Positions 10,277 through 21,055 of a stretch of 64,000 nt of DNA are shown here, piece by piece. Both the position numbers and the translations under genes were made by a program. This DNA comes from Rhizophagus clarus (taxonomy: Eukaryota; Glomeromycota; Glomeromycetes; Glomerales; Glomeraceae). Location of the stretch: contig BLAL01000334.1 of the NCBI GenBank assembly GCA_015698045.1, positions 372,001-436,000 on the forward strand, in the 5' to 3' direction. The notes under the pieces were generated by a model. It did not search any database, was not told the DNA's origin, and was given only the letters and a program-made list of their open reading frames with translations. How positions within the stretch are numbered: position 1 is the first letter of the stretch; each line of letters starts with the position of its first letter.

Positions 10277-10660
10277 CTAAAGTGATGATAGGAAGTCTTC
10301 TGTCTCTTCGTCAACTTGTTTATCAGTAATAAAATAATCCTTAGCTAATTTATAGTATAATTTATATAGTTCCATAATAGCATTAAGAATCTTTGGATCA
10401 CGTCCATAGTATTCTTTGTAGTCATCTTTGACTTTATGATATTTAGTTTCGTTGGGAAATATGGTCATGGCTAGTTTGAGAACATATTCTTGAGGATCCT
10501 CTGCTTGACGCAATTTTTTGATCCTTTCTTTATATGATTGCATGAATTTACCTTCCTTTGGCCTTCTATAATAGATGCCTGCCTTGACGACATTTATTAA
10601 TGCCTGCTCTACTTCCTGGTATGTGGGCTTGGTATCGGATAATTGAACTTGTGTACTCAT
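10277..10660 (-). CDS. hypothetical small helical protein
   Basis: An intact 127-residue ORF, convergent with the integrase and 4 bp from its end. It is rich in Lys, Glu and Tyr and looks helical (YKERIKKLRQAEDPQEYV at about 43-60; a second block AIMELYKLYYKLAKDYF near 93-109). No motif I recognise. Position inside the element suggests an element-encoded accessory or structural protein, which is inference. Confidence 0.5.
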   Translation of the reverse strand: MSTQVQLSDTKPTYQEVEQALINVVKAGIYYRRPKEGKFMQSYKERIKKLRQAEDPQEYVLKLAMTIFPNETKYHKVKDDYKEYYGRDPKILNAIMELYKLYYKLAKDYFITDKQVDEETEDFLSSL

Positions 10661-10732
10661 TGTGTAATTAGTATATGTATTACTATATTGTGTAAAGATT
10701 TATTCAATTAAAATTATTTATACAACTATAAA

Positions 10733-11071
10733 ATGGGCGAAGGTGCTAAAGCAAAAGTAAAATTTATTTGTTATTATCTTAAAAATACTGGTGAAATTTG
10801 TGGTAATGGCAGTACTAATCCTGAAGGTTGCCATTTGCATTGCAAAGCTAAGAAGCGCCGGCCATGCTCTGCTTGTGGTAAACCTACAAAGTTAGTCAAA
10901 TCTACAGGGATTGATAATGGCCTATGTAGCTATTGTAATAAGAGCAATTATCAGATTCGGCATGTGAATATGCTTCGGAATAATAATAGATTACTGGAAA
11001 ATGAAAATGCTTTGATTCGGAGGCAAATTGATGAATTGCTTCTAGAGCTATCTGCAAATAGAGCTGGTTAG
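10733..11071 (+). CDS. Cys/His zinc-binding protein with leucine-rich tail
   Basis: An intact 112-residue ORF. Residues 12-37 hold a C-x8-10-C-x-C-x2-H type cluster (CYYLKNTGEICG, then PEGCHLHC), and residues 44-64 a zinc-ribbon-like pair CSACGKP and CSYCNKS. The last 35 residues (LLENENALIRRQIDELLLEL) look like a coiled coil. The first Cys cluster resembles that in the minus-strand ORF at 37356-37646 next to the polymerase pseudogene. It may bind nucleic acid. It is the last ORF of the 2-11 kb element; repeats begin right after it. Confidence 0.55.
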   Translation: MGEGAKAKVKFICYYLKNTGEICGNGSTNPEGCHLHCKAKKRRPCSACGKPTKLVKSTGIDNGLCSYCNKSNYQIRHVNMLRNNNRLLENENALIRRQIDELLLELSANRAG

Positions 11072-11129
11072 TCCCTCCTTTGACCAAGGACTGCAGGATA
11101 AATAGACTGTGATTATTTTTTTGAATCTA

Positions 11130-11860
11130 GAGAGAAAAAAGAAGGTGAGACTTAGAGGTGAACATATCTTGTGTACATATGCTCCGCACCTTTGGTGCTC
11201 CGCAACTGTGAACATTATATGTCTGCCCTAGAGGTGGAACTTGTTGAAGGCGCGTTGCAGAGGTAAGATTTATAATACATAGAGGGCCAGGCCGTTAAGG
11301 CGCTTTGCAAGACGCGTTGCATGAGACTTAATAGTGATACTTCGCTAGGCGAAATTTTTTTACACCCTTGCGAAGCAAGATAGCCTAACTTTATTGTTTC
11401 CATGTTTTGGTTACATGCTCCGCACCTACGATGCTCCGTGCAACTCCTGCATTCATATTTGCCTCATATATTAGCATACTTTAGAATTGATGGTAGCATA
11501 GGTCGAAAAAATATAGCATCCACATTCGCCCATTCGCCCTAAAGGGCTGGCTCATGTTCCTGCTATATTTTTTCTCCCAACGGCATCCGCATCGCCCTAA
11601 AGGGCTTATACTCCTGCCTGTTCTCAGCTACCTATATATTGTATGCTATTAGAGGTTAGACTTATTTATGTTTGCCCTAGTGGTGAGATTTAGAGGTAAG
11701 ACTTTGCCGAAGGCGCGTTGCTGAGGTGAGACTTAAATATATTCGCCCCTAGTGGTAAGACTTTGTGGTGAGACTTATTTGTTTTCATATCTTGTGTACT
11801 TGCTCCGCAACTGTGAATATTATATGTCTGCCCTAGAATTGAGACTTATTTTTTTTCGCC
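11130..11860. repeat. cluster of GC-rich mini-hairpins and degenerate 13-bp units
   Basis: No gene. Short perfect inverted repeats stand out against the AT-rich background: GCCCT-AA-AGGGC at 11536-11547 and again at 11594-11605, TTCGC-TAG-GCGAA near 11340-11352, and CACC-TTT-GGTG near 11188. The phrase with GCTCCGCAAC and TGTCTGCCCTAGA occurs near 11195-11230 and again near 11805-11836. Scattered GAGGTGAGACTTA-like units foreshadow the following satellite. Confidence 0.55.
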
Positions 11861-11993
11861 TAGAGGTTAGACTTTGAGGTTAGACTTAGAGGTTAGACTT
11901 ATAGGTTAGGCTTAGAGGTTAGACATAGAGGTTAGACTTAGAGGTTAGACTTATAGGTTAGACTTAGAGGTTAGACATAGAGGTTAGACTTTT
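11861..11993. repeat. 13-bp minisatellite GAGGTTAGACTTA, about 10 copies
   Basis: About ten tandem copies, with two regular variants (TAGGTTAGACTTA and GAGGTTAGACATA) recurring in the same order, which points to a higher-order unit of several 13-mers. Single copies reappear near 12055-12085 and 12215. Not a TTAGGG telomere array. Confidence 0.8.
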
Positions 11994-12323
11994 TTGTCTT
12001 AATAATTGCATAAAGAAAATGTTTTCAGAATGGTTTCCTGTATATCACTACTTCGGGTTAGACTTTTGAGGTTAGACTTTTTTTTGTCCTTATGTTTGTG
12101 AAAATGAATCGACTTTAGAATGGTTTTCAGCATATCAAGAAATTAATAGTATACTAGAATATGCTCAATACTTTTTTAATCAAGAATTTGGATACCCAGA
12201 CAGGATAAATCTAACCTCTACGAGGTTAGACTTATCCTGGATTTGTTTACATTAATGAATCAGCTCTAGAATTAATTCTAGGATAACATAAAAATAAGGT
12301 ATGTAAATTAGGCTTAACAGGTC

Positions 12324-12370
12324 GAACCGTGAATACGCTCGGACACTTCAGTCCTCGGTATTCGTGGTTC
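12324..12370. repeat. 47-nt imperfect inverted repeat (hairpin)
   Basis: GAACCGTGAATAC at 12324-12336 pairs with GTATTCGTGGTTC at 12358-12370. The two mismatches become G-U pairs in RNA, so an RNA copy would form a full 13-bp stem, with an inner GGAC/GTCC stem inside the loop. It may be a small non-coding structure or a MITE-like tip. From 12371 to 12800 I see no supported gene, only AT-rich sequence with short palindromes around AAAGAATTCTTT. Confidence 0.5.
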
Positions 12371-12799
12371 TCCTGAGAGGCAAGCAATATGGCATACTTT
12401 TTTTGTTATATTATTTAGAATTAAAAAAAGGCCAGCGCGTTAACAAAGATGGTGTACATCTTGAACTTGGAAACTTAAAATTTGGGTAAGGGAGATATGT
12501 TAACAGGATTTGAGCCTAGCATGATTTTAAGCTTGAATTCGATATTGGATTTCGATATGATTCCTGGTCTTGTAGGTATAATTTGAGGTTTAATAAAGAT
12601 ATCAAAAATTTTGTATACGAAGAGCAACGCCCAGACTCCGTACACTTTGTATACGCCTATCTTTGAAATCTGTCCCAGAACCCCCAAAAGTGTCTATATC
12701 TTAGGATCTTTTAAAAATGTTTAAAGAATTCTTAAGGATTATAAAACTTCAAAATCTTAAAGAATTCTTTGGTAATTTTAGGATTCTTTAAGGATCCTA

Positions 12800-13505
12800 A
12801 TGCCAAAAAACTTACTAATGTTTTATTCTTGCCATCTTTTCATTTTTTCATTACTTTCTAATCATCTTTTTATTTTTCATTATTCTTTCATTTTATTCAT
12901 GTCATTCTTTTATTTTTTTGTCCTTTTTTGTTATCTTTTTTTTTGCCCCTCTCATTATCTTTTTATTTTCATTTCTATTCCCTTTCATTTTGTCCTTATT
13001 TTCTTTTGTTTTCAATCCTGTTTACTATTTTTTTTTTTATTATATCTTTTATCTCCTATCATCTTCGTTATCTCCAATTATTTGTTTCTAATATTATTTC
13101 CATTATTTCACTTTCTTATTATCATAATTGTTAGGCTTCTCTTTTTTGTATCATTATTATCATCATTACTATTTATGTTAAAGATAAATAATTATAAAAA
13201 TATTACCTTTGATAAACAGAGTTTAAAGGAATAAAGTCATAATTTAATATAATAAATTTTGTTATTTTTTTTGTACAAAAAATTATTGCAATATATTGAC
13301 CAGACAATATTCTTATAAATTAGCCAATCAATATAAGTAAGTATACAATATTGAAATTTACAATAAATTTTAGCCAATTATTTTAAAATTAATTGTAAGA
13401 TTATGTAATAAAGATTTGTATACTATTAAATTTATTAGATTCTTAATGATAATCTAAATTAAATTGCAGCCAATAAAATTTATCACGTGATAAAGGGATG
13501 CATTA
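12800..13505. repeat. T-rich repeat, related to the element at 19.0-21.1 kb
   Basis: A pyrimidine-rich tract to about 13150, then a segment with GTTAAAGATAAA, TTAGCCAAT motifs and TATCACGTGATA at 13483-13494. The same order of T-rich tract, GATTAAAGATAAA, TTAGCCAAT and TATCACGTGATA is found at 19150-21010, so this is probably a shorter copy or fragment of the same family. Long Phe/Leu-rich ORFs here are products of the T-tract. Confidence 0.5.
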
Positions 13506-13989
13506 TAACGCAGGATACGTTAAATAAATTTACTCTTTAGAAATTTATTTTTAAAATTTTTTTTATAATAAAAGTTTTTATATATATATATTATTTATTA
13601 TATATTTTTATAAAAAAATTTATAAATATAATAAAAATTTTATAATAAATTCAGATATTAAATTGTATAAAATTATATAAAATTTAAATTTATATGCTAA
13701 ATTTATATAAAGCTTTAGTAAAATTAGATGTATAAAATTATATTAAAATTTTTGAGATTAAATTTGAGTTATATATATATTCTTCAATGTCTTGTAAACA
13801 TAAATCAGACTGTCTGATTTAGAATTATTCAATGTCTGTATTTATGTCTTATAATAATATTGTCTTAAAATACTATGTAAAGATTTATTAGGAATCAGTA
13901 TTTAATGTTGAACAGATACCTTTTTTCTTTATTATTAATAAAATTGTATTATTATTATTATTAATGTAATAAATATAAAATCATTTTTT

Positions 13990-14480
13990 ATAATATAATT
14001 TATGAAATTATTATAATGTAAATATAATATTAAATAAATGTTATAATACTTTAGTGATATTAATTCAATATTAATATGATATTTTTATAATATAGTTATG
14101 ATGTTAAATAAATATAAAAATATTTTTGTAATATTAATTTGATGTTAATATGATATCACTATAATATAGTTACAATATCAAATAAATGTTATAATATTTT
14201 ACAATGTTAATTTGATATTAATATGTTATAATATCAAGTAAATATTATAATATTTTGCATTATTAATTTGATATTAATATGTTATTTTATGATATAATTA
14301 TGATATTAAATAAATATTATAATACTTTAGTAATGTTAATTTAATATTAATATATTATCTTTATAATATAGTTATGATTTCAAATAAATATTATAATATT
14401 TTGAAAATGTTAATTTGATATTAATATATTATTGTTATGATAATTATAATATCAAATAAATATTATAATACTTTGGCAAT
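13990..14480. repeat. about 74-bp AT-rich satellite, roughly 7 copies
   Basis: Units of 65-74 bp share ATAATATAGTTATGATAT, AAATAAATATTATAATA, TTTGATATTAATAT in the same order. The array is interrupted at 14481 by a LINE-like insertion and resumes at about 15035. 13506-13990 holds only AT-rich sequence with no gene. Confidence 0.65.
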
Positions 14481-15034
14481 AATGATCTAATTCTAATAGG
14501 CAAAGTAAATCTAATAAATCAAATTTAGACTCAACTTCCAAATGTATCAAAATTAGTTTAGAATTTAAGATAAGTATATTTGCAATTGGATTTAATTGTA
14601 TTCTTATAAGGAATCTGATGAAGAATTCATTTCAATTTTCATTTAGCAATAAAAGAATAAGAAAAGCCATAATAAGAATAAAAAAAGTACAGGCATTTCC
14701 TCTCTAAAGAAGCTGTCTAAATAACAATTACATGCTGAGATTATAGAACTGAAGACAGTTTTGATGGAATTTATTTGAAAATAGTCCTAAAATTAGTAAT
14801 AATTAATAGGATATTTACTTTGTTTTCTTAGATGAGATAGAATTTTTCTTTTTTTTTTTCTTTTTTTCTTTTATTTCTTTTATATATTTTTTAATTATTA
14901 ATTTTTTTAAATAAATAATTGAACTGGCTCTTAAGTTGGAAATATACTTTCAATTTTTGTACTGCATACGTAGTATCTTATAATCTATTAAATAAAGTTA
15001 TGTGGTATTAATATCTTTAAACTTAAAAAAAATA
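14481..15034 (+). mobile_element. 5'-truncated LINE-like insertion
   Basis: A 554-bp insertion within the 74-bp satellite. The 17-bp sequence TATAATACTTTGGCAAT flanks it on both sides (14464-14480 and 15035-15051), as expected for a target-site duplication, and the 3' end is A-rich. Its last about 120 bp resemble the 3' end of the other LINE-like sequence (17300-17440), including AATAAAGTTATGTGG versus AATAAACTTATGTGG. No ORF survives. Confidence 0.65.
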
Positions 15035-15154
15035 TATAATACTTTGGCAATATTAATTTGATCAGTATTAATATATTATTGCTACGATATAAATGCAAAA
15101 TATTATATAAGTATATTTGAGTATATAAATAATAATAATAAATATTAATATATA

Positions 15155-17730
15155 CTTCTGTGCAAAAAAGTTAGGATTGCTTTATTTTTAATTATATTAA
15201 ATAAAATTTATTCTTAATTATAAGAAATTTTTTTTAAAAAATATTTTTATTTTATAATTTTTAAAATAAATATAAAAAATTATTGTATTGATATTTATAA
15301 ATCATATAATATAAAGTTTTTATTTTAATAGCTAATTTTTAACTTTTTAACCAAAGCTGTTATAATAATATAAATACAAAATTTCAATAGTTTGACTAGT
15401 AACAAGATTATGTTTCAAATTTCCTAAAAATTAAACTAGTAATTACTGAGAAATTAACTATTAAAGATTGGTAAAAATTAGAAATTAACATATAAAAATC
15501 ATTATTTTATATATATAGTGCTAATTTTTAATAATTGATTTCTCGATTATTACTGATTTGATTTTTGTAAAATCAAATAATTCAAAAAATTCTTTCTGCT
15601 AATATGCTGAATCAAAATTTTGCAAAAAATTTATTCCAAAATTTTTTATTTTTAATGTGTTTTCTGAAATCAAAACACATATAGTCATGACTTCTACACA
15701 AGAAACATGTACATACAACACATACGAAAAGTTTGCAACACACTTTATTAATATATTTTTTAGGTCTTTCTGCAGCTCTCAAGCTATTAACCTGCATATT
15801 TTACTTAACAAGCCTGAAGTTCACGAATTAAAGAAGCTTTGACAAATAGGGCTGTTTGAAAAAACTGAAGGGTTTAGACTGATAATATCACAGGCCACAC
15901 AATATAAGCTCAACAATGAGATAGCGACTGTTATTTATTCTCACCTTCACGTGGCTCTTACGCTTTCAGAGTCTCAGTACTCCAAAAAACTGGAGCTTCC
16001 AAAAAAAGGGAACATAAATAACGCGTCAACTACCTTAGAATCAGCCATTACACAGGAGATAGATATGAATATTTCATCACCTGTACAGCACTAATCAAAT
16101 CCTGTCATACTATCAACACATGCTGAGCTGCCTCCTAAAAGCAAAGGCAAGAAGAAGAATAAAAACAAGAAGGTCCCTACCACAGACTAGACTTTGCAGA
16201 TTCATGGGATGAGAAACCTACACAAAATGTCTCTTCTTTATTTCAGCCACTTCCCCCGCCTAAAGACTCTGCTAATATTAAGGCTTTCACCTCCTCAGCA
16301 TTTATACTGGCTTGTCTGGTAATAAAAAGAAAAAACAAAAAACACAGGAGATGGATGCAACTCATATAATCACTGGATATCAGGCTCTCTCAGAATGCAA
16401 TTTCGTTCATGATATCCTTATATGCGATGTACTGGTAAAGTAAGATAACTACACACTTCTCAAACATCTATTTATTTGGAGCAATGTTATATCGATCAAT
16501 CTTAAGCGACAGCACAAATATATGACTGTTCGATGTAAATTAGTCATTTCCAATTTAGAAAATACAAATCACAATGGATGGCTCTACTTGCCAGTATTTC
16601 TGCTAGATGATTCTCTGCATCGTGGTTGCTCAAAGAATGAAAAGAATGAGAGTGATTCCAGGCTGTTATCTTTGATCCTCTCACATTTATGATAACGGCC
16701 TCTCTGGTAGAACCCCAATATAAAGCATTCCTGAATGAATTGAACATCAAAATGTTCAAGGAAATTAAATTCGTAGATGGTAAACAAAAAATTGTTGACT
16801 ATTTCGATACTTGCGAGCACTTACATAAGTGTATTAATAGTCTAACTCTTTGGTTTGGTATTAACGTTTCATGGTGCAAACACCTGTCGTTATCTGTCCT
16901 TAATAAGAAGAAGAAGAAGCAGAACTGTGATTCGAATTTGACTAAGTAATCCAAGAAGGCACCAGTCTTCACGAAAGGTTCTTTCTCTAAGAAATCTTAA
17001 AGTACTCCAGCATCCAGATCCAATAGGACTTCACTAAGAAGTTCAAGGTTGAGAAACTCGTAACCTAACCAGCAGATAACTTTGTCTCTTATTTCTTCAC
17101 AATCAGAACAGTCGTGAAGGTTCCAAGATCTTCAAAAGACAACTATATGCAGAAATTGTTAAAATGCAGGAGATATTAGGGCAGATGGTTACAAGTGAAA
17201 TACAAACTTAAAGTAATTGTTGATTTTGTAATTTAGATCTTCACTGAGTTATAGCAGAATTTTCTTTTTTTTACTTTCATATTTCCCTTTTATCGTTTAA
17301 TAATTTTTCACTAATAGTCAGGTGGATGATTAGACTGGTCCTTGGGCTGGAAGCATAGTTTCTGATAAATAGCGATATACATAGCATCCTCATTTCTCTT
17401 AATAAACTTATGTGGCTTCAACGTTTTTAAATTTAAAAAGAAAATTTAAAAATGATTTTTGCAAAATTTGAAATATAATCTTATTATTAGCTAGGCAATT
17501 AAAATTTTGTATTTATTTTATTGTGTTCACTTTAGTTAAAAAATTAAAAATTAGCCATTAAAATAAAAATCTCAGATTATATGATTTATAAGTGCTAATA
17601 TGATAATTTTTATATTTATTCAAAGAATTACAATGTAAAGAATTTTTTAAAAAAAAATTTTATATAATCAAAAATGAATTTTATTTAATATAATTAAAAA
17701 TAAGACAGTCCTAAACTTTTTGTATAGGAA
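15155..17730. mobile_element. 2.6-kb element with long terminal inverted repeats, TA flanks
   Basis: The left end (CTTCTGTGCAAAAAAGTTAG) is the reverse complement, with a few changes, of the right end, and similarity continues for about 400 bp on each side (15155 to about 15570; about 17400 to 17730). Both ends abut TA (15153-15154 and 17731-17732), fitting a Tc1/mariner-type insertion. I find no DDE transposase inside. The interior is a decayed LINE-derived coding sequence. Confidence 0.6.
15640..17440 (+). pseudogene. decayed LINE ORF1-like sequence inside the TIR element
   Basis: Broken plus-strand reading frames: a segment near 15660-16190 ending in a Lys-rich stretch (PPKSKGKKKNKNKK), a segment near 16540-16690 (VISNLENTNHNGWLYLP) and one at 16689-16949 (CEHLHKCINSLTLWFGINV, then LNKKKKKQN). 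The arrangement and basic C-terminus recall nucleic-acid-binding ORF1/Gag-like proteins of Glomeromycotina LINEs, but identity is from memory of the style, not a match I can verify. The 3' end (17300-17440) resembles the LINE tail at 14930-15030. Many stops and frameshifts; no endonuclease or reverse transcriptase is seen. Confidence 0.4.
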
Positions 17731-17732
17731 TA

Positions 17733-18760
17733 TATCAATTATATATATTATATAACTTGTAACTAATCATAGAAATTTAGTTTTTAGGTTAATTTTCTAT
17801 CTTTTATCAAGACAGTTAATTTCTGATGTATTCTTAATGAAAAATCAGATTTCAATAAAATTAAAATTAAATAAGTATGAAAATAAAAAATTCAATATAA
17901 TTACTAAATACTTTAAATTGTATAAAATATTTATTATGATAAATTTATATATTATTAAATATAAGAACACTTTATTTATTAAGATATGTATTTATTTATA
18001 ATATTTAATATAAAAAAAAAATAAATTAATTATTATAATTATTGTAATCATAATAATAAATAATAAATAAAATTTATAATTCAATATATTATATTTGAAA
18101 TAATTACAATTATTTTCTATTATAATATTTATAGCAATAATATTTTATAAAGATAAAGTAAACAGTATTATATATCATATTTCTTGTAGTTAAAGATATA
18201 AAAAGATATATTTTGTTTTTTTTTATTTATAAATTATTTTCATTTTATTTTTATTTAATATTTTATAATATTTTGATAATTTTTGTCAAGAATTCATTAT
18301 AATTTTCTATTGCATATATATTTGTAAGATTATATTAATAGTATATTTGCTTATATATAATAACTTAGCAATTTTTTTTGATTATAACCGTTATAATAAA
18401 AATAAATAATTCACTATTTTAAATCTTCAAAAAAAATATAAGCCATTAGAAAAAAAAGTATATTATTCTTTAAAATTAAAAAATTGGTAAAAAATTGCAA
18501 ACTTTAAGTAAAAAAACTATAATAATTTGATTTAAAACTCAAATAAAAACTAAAAATAAATATATTAATAAAAATAATTGCATTTAATTTATAAAATTTA
18601 AGATATTTAGCAAAAATCAAAAAAAATTTTTTATTAATAATTGATATTATATATATTATTTTAAAAGAATGATAATTGTTTCTTTTAGTTTAATTTTTCT
18701 ATTTTATTATGGATTTTAATTTTAATTATACTTAGTTATTTTTAAAAATTAATTATTTAT
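17733..18760. other. AT-rich stretch without genes
   Basis: More than four fifths A+T by eye, with homopolymer runs and no ORF that looks coding. I see nothing else in it. Confidence 0.6.
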
Positions 18761-19045
18761 CGTATTCTCCTGATTTTAAGCACTACCTGAATTTAAGCAC
18801 CACCCTGACTTTTGACCAAAATACTTGAAAAACAAAAATAAGCACCACCTCAGATTTTAATTTTTCTTTATTAAATTTCATATTTTATTTAAAATAAACT
18901 TTATTTATGATTAATTAATTCAATTTCTCTTTCATCCAATTTTACAATTAGGGGCATGCCAGAAATCAGCTGATTTAATAAGAGATGAAGGCTAATCTAA
19001 AAATCAGGTTCCTATGATTGGCTATAAATTATATAATATATATAA

Positions 19046-21055
19046 TATATTATAAGAAAATTTATTTCTCACCTGGATGATTTCTCACCTCTATCACGTG
19101 TAAACATTTCGATTGGCTAATGTAATTTTACAATTACATCATATCGACCAGTTATTTGTTTACATCTGTTTCTCTTTTTTGGTTAGCTTTTAGCTTCGCG
19201 TCAAAGGTTTGATATTTTTATTTTTCTCGTTTTCACTTCTTTTTTTTGTTTCCTAATTTCTTTCTCTTTTTCTTCTTAGACCTTTATTAAATTTTTCTGG
19301 TTTTGCGTTAAAAGTACATTATTTTTTTTTCATTTCTAATTTTTTTTGTTTTGTTTTCTAACTTTATTTCATTTCTTCTTCTTTTTTATTTTTATAGGTT
19401 TTGGCTTCTTTTTTTTAGATTTTGGTTGCTCCTGGCTTTCTCTTTTTTAGGTTTGCCAAAACTCTTTGAGAGAGAAGGTGGGTACTCAGCCTTATTTTTT
19501 TTTGTTGTATTCTCTTGTTCTTGTGTTCATTACCGTTACTAATAACAGTCTTTGTTTTTTTTTCTTTTTTCGTCTTCATTTCACTTTTGATTTCGATACT
19601 CTTTCATTTTTGTCTCTTTCCCTTTCGTTTTTCACTTCTTTATTCTCTTTTCCTTTTATTTTTTTCCTCGTTTTCATTTTTGTTTTCCCTCCTATCTGTT
19701 TCTTTTGTTTTTCCCTTTTGTTTTCTTTTTTCTTCGCTTTTTCCTTCCATTTTTTCATCTGTTTTTCTTCGTTTTTCCTTTTACCTTCTTTTTTGTCCTC
19801 TTTACCTTTCGTCTTCTCTTTTGCGACATGTTTTTTTTAAGGTTTCTGGAACTTTCAAAATGGGGTGGATATTCTGCTTTCATTTCTTTTTTTACTGTAT
19901 CTCTTTATCTTCGTTACCAAAAAATTTTTTTCTTCTGTCTTTTTGTATTTGTTTTATTTTTGATTTTGTTTTCTTCCTCTTTTCATTTTCCATTTCATTT
20001 TTCCTTTTTCATTCACTTTCCTTTTCTTTCCATTTTATTTTCATTTTTGTTTCTTTCTCCTGTTTTCATTTTCGTCTCCCACCCTCTGTTTCTTTTGTTT
20101 TCCCTTTTTGTTTTCTTTTTTTCCATTTTTTTCATCTGTTTTCCATCCCTTTTTTTTGTCTTCTGTTTTTGTCTTCTTTACTTTTCGTCTTTCTTTTTGT
20201 CATTATTTTATATTACAAAATTATAATGGTGGTTTTATTATTTTATGACATGTTTTTTTAGGTTTTCTGGATCTTTTCAAAATGGGTGGGTATTCCGTTT
20301 CATTCTTTTTTTTTTTACTGTATCCCTTTATCTTCATTATTAATAAAATTTTTTTTTTCATCTTTTCTTTGCATTTCATTTTTAATTTTGTTCCCTTCCA
20401 CCTTTCTTTCATTTTATTTTCATTTTTGTTTCATTTTTCTCTTTGTTTCCTTTATTTTCTTCTTTTTTGTTACCTTCCTCTTGTTTTTCCTTTTATTTTA
20501 ATTTTTGATCCTTTCCCTTTTCATTTTTCCTTTATATTAATTTTTTTTCTCTTTACTCTTTCATTTTCCCTCCTATTTCTGTTCTCCTTCCCTTTGTTTT
20601 AATTTTGTTCTCTTTTGTTTCTTTGTTCACCTTTCCTTCGTTTTTTTTCCTTTTATCAAACATATTGTCGCTCCCTTTTGGTCTTGTCTTCTTTTCCGTT
20701 TATTTTGTTTTTGTTTCATTACTTTTCACATTTTGTCATTATTGTTGGGTTTCGCATCATTATCACTAGTTAGATTAAAGATAAAAGTTTTAGCTTTGAA
20801 TACAATAAACTTGTTTTAGTTTTGAATAATGTATTGTACTCTTCTATTCAATAAACTTGAAGGAATAAATACACAAATATTTTGTAACATAAAAGTTGTG
20901 TTTCACAGAATTTTTTTTAACAGCAAATTTTATGTGAGAATAAATTTTAAGTTAAAAAAATTAGCCAATCAAAAATTAGCTAATTGAAAATATTTATCAC
21001 GTGATAGGGGTGAATAATATCAGATCTCACCCAGGGTGAGGAATAAATTCACCTA
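19046..21055. mobile_element. 2-kb TIR element filled by a T-rich tandem repeat
   Basis: The left end (TTTATTTCTCACCTGG... CACCTCTATCACGTG... ATTGGCTAAT, 19050-19125) and right end (read on the minus strand: TTTATTCCTCACCCTGG... CACCCCTATCACGTG... ATTGGCTAAT, about 20970-21050) are inverted repeats of about 80 bp. The interior carries three imperfect copies of an about 410-bp pyrimidine-rich unit starting near 19441, 19838 and 20261, each led by (T)TAGGTTT, then ACTTTCAAAATGGGGTGG-like and an ACTGTAT.. C/TCTTTATCTTC phrase. No transposase. Confidence 0.5.

Noticed and set aside
2038..11071. A reassigned stop codon in the element
   Set aside because: TAG, TAA and TGA all interrupt the frames, and host genes next door use all three normally.
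3086..11071. A standard LTR retrotransposon
   Set aside because: No reverse transcriptase or RNase H, no LTR pair and no primer-binding site were found; the ATPase does not belong to such elements.
11861..11993. Telomere or CRISPR-like array
   Set aside because: The unit is 13 bp without spacers and is not TTAGGG; there are no Cas genes and the organism is a eukaryote.
12475..12687. 70-residue minus ORF with a hydrophobic segment
   Set aside because: Too short, no motif, and next to repeats; at most a transposon fragment.
15612..16949. Minus-strand ORFs at 15612-15797, 16544-16759 and 16584-16820
   Set aside because: They are antisense to the decayed LINE-like sequence and have no coding character of their own.
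19351..20602. Long plus-strand ORFs of up to 248 residues, rich in Phe, Leu and Ser
   Set aside because: They come from the pyrimidine-rich tandem repeat; open frames of this composition occur in all three plus frames and show no domain. The same applies to 12800-13234 and 35633-36175.
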